Source of the DNA: JAJPJE01 sp963724985
GTDB lineage: Bacteria; Acidobacteriota; Terriglobia; Terriglobales; Acidobacteriaceae
Direction of reading: 5' to 3'
Assembly: GCA_963724985.1 (NCBI GenBank)
Contig: CAVRWV010000009.1
Coordinates: forward strand, 186,001 to 250,000
DNA: 64,000 bases
The notes under the pieces are model-generated. The model saw only the letters and a program-made list of their open reading frames with translations, searched no databases and was not told the DNA's origin. Shown one piece after another: positions 63,669-64,000 of this stretch. Numbering within the stretch: the stretch's first letter is position 1; the number at the start of each line of letters is the position of its first letter. The translations under genes and the position numbers were made by a program.

Positions 63669-64000
63669 GCGTGCACCGGATCGAAATCTGTGTCTCTGGT
63701 TCATATTGTCGCAAAAGACGGTCATGAACGCGACCCAGGGTGATCAGCGCAATCAATGAGGCTATTAGCGCGGTCGCCATGTCCTCCTGCGTGTCCCAAT
63801 TATCGCCCTGCGTTCCAAGAAAATCATCGGCACGGGATCCCGTTCCAACAGCTACCCGCCATTCCACGAATTCGTAGGCGGCGCTGATTGCCAGGCAAAC
63901 ACAAACGACGATGAAAAACATCCATCCGCCACGCTTCACGATTCTCCGCCGAATGAATACTTCGCGCGCGATCATTGCTGGCACGAATCCCTGGGCAAAA
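63451..64000 (-). CDS. YjdF-like (DUF2238) membrane protein, 5' part outside window, tail overlaps GNAT
   Basis: The frame is open to the right edge; visible from FAQGFVPAMIAREVFIRR, so the start is beyond 64000. One membrane segment (WMFFIVVCVCLAISAAYEFV) is followed by WRVAVGTGSRADDFLGTQGD and WDTQEDMATALIASLIALIT then GRVHDRLL, the typical DUF2238 C-terminal half. Family similarity stops near 63715. The literal frame continues antiparallel-free into the GNAT gene to 63451, a tail that does not look real; a stop lost by an indel is likely. The function of the family is unknown. Confidence 0.75.
   Translation of the reverse strand, partial: FAQGFVPAMIAREVFIRRRIVKRGGWMFFIVVCVCLAISAAYEFVEWRVAVGTGSRADDFLGTQGDNWDTQEDMATALIASLIALITLGRVHDRLLRQYEPETQISIRCTHAENLSGRSSATHRRRARTFSRVRPVARLRSQFSEFRRRSFHAARQVCPTARTPVSRRPGWKLCRLRRAAAT

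Overview
The window looks like a chromosomal segment from a GC-rich soil or freshwater bacterium, most likely Acidobacteriota (Terriglobia, Koribacter-like). This is inferred from protein families rather than from any rRNA marker: an M13 metallopeptidase, a PEGA-tailed Ser/Thr kinase, a carboxypeptidase-regulatory-fold envelope protein, DUF2393 and MXAN_5187_C proteins, NarL-type two-component genes, and intergenic arrays of a kind I associate with that phylum. I see no rRNA, tRNA, CRISPR, phage or insertion sequence. Most genes are housekeeping.

Layout. 1-2.2 kb: end of an AraC regulator, a repeat-rich gap, and an ogt-tag alkylation-repair pair. 2.2-8.5 kb: BON-domain protein, CDF metal exporter, and a leftward tldD-ppa-tldE (pmbA) group. 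8.7-14.5 kb: M13 peptidase, aldo/keto reductase, rhomboid-like protein, YhaM-like OB/HD exoribonuclease, HAD hydrolase. 15-17.4 kb: NarL-type kinase and regulator. 17.8-22.5 kb: aroC, def, fmt and rsmB, with an antisense XRE-cupin regulator between def and fmt. 22.6-26.8 kb: PASTA protein divergent from selA, then small unknowns, DUF488 and a beta-carbonic anhydrase. 27.4-33.1 kb: envelope protein, GYD protein, diguanylate cyclase, amidohydrolase, double receiver. 33.2-41.8 kb: rpsA with a near-consensus promoter, HIT protein, lipoprotein, DUF2393, trmFO, AhpD-like, DinB, selB. 42-47.3 kb: two damaged small genes, then purL-purF. 47.3-54 kb: small membrane proteins, DUF1398, a SnoaL-like gene plus a decayed copy, Ser/Thr kinase, dgt. 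54-64 kb: TPR protein, purH, glycolipid-binding-like protein, MXAN_5187_C protein, NarL regulator, VOC, XRE, dienelactone hydrolase, GNAT and a YjdF-like membrane protein running off the right edge.

Two things cut across the whole window. First, about 20 intergenic gaps carry short-period arrays (7, 8 or 9 bp units such as YAGTTGY, NNNTCAG, NNNTCAGT, CACGGAGA, CCACGGATT). In many cases a second array in inverted orientation, in the same phase, lies 10-150 bp away, predicting long imperfect stem-loops. Several neighbouring proteins end inside an arm. This is the best candidate for an undescribed system. Second, at least 13 genes need single-base corrections to give a family-like protein (16 or so indels in all), mostly at short homopolymers. 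This suggests uncorrected sequence error rather than 13 pseudogenes, so all frame-disrupted calls should be read with that in mind.

Functional threads: de novo purine synthesis (purL, purF, purH), formyl-Met initiation and removal (fmt, def), rRNA/tRNA modification (rsmB, trmFO), selenocysteine incorporation (selA and selB, with no selC or selD in view), and zinc-protease/pyrophosphatase housekeeping.
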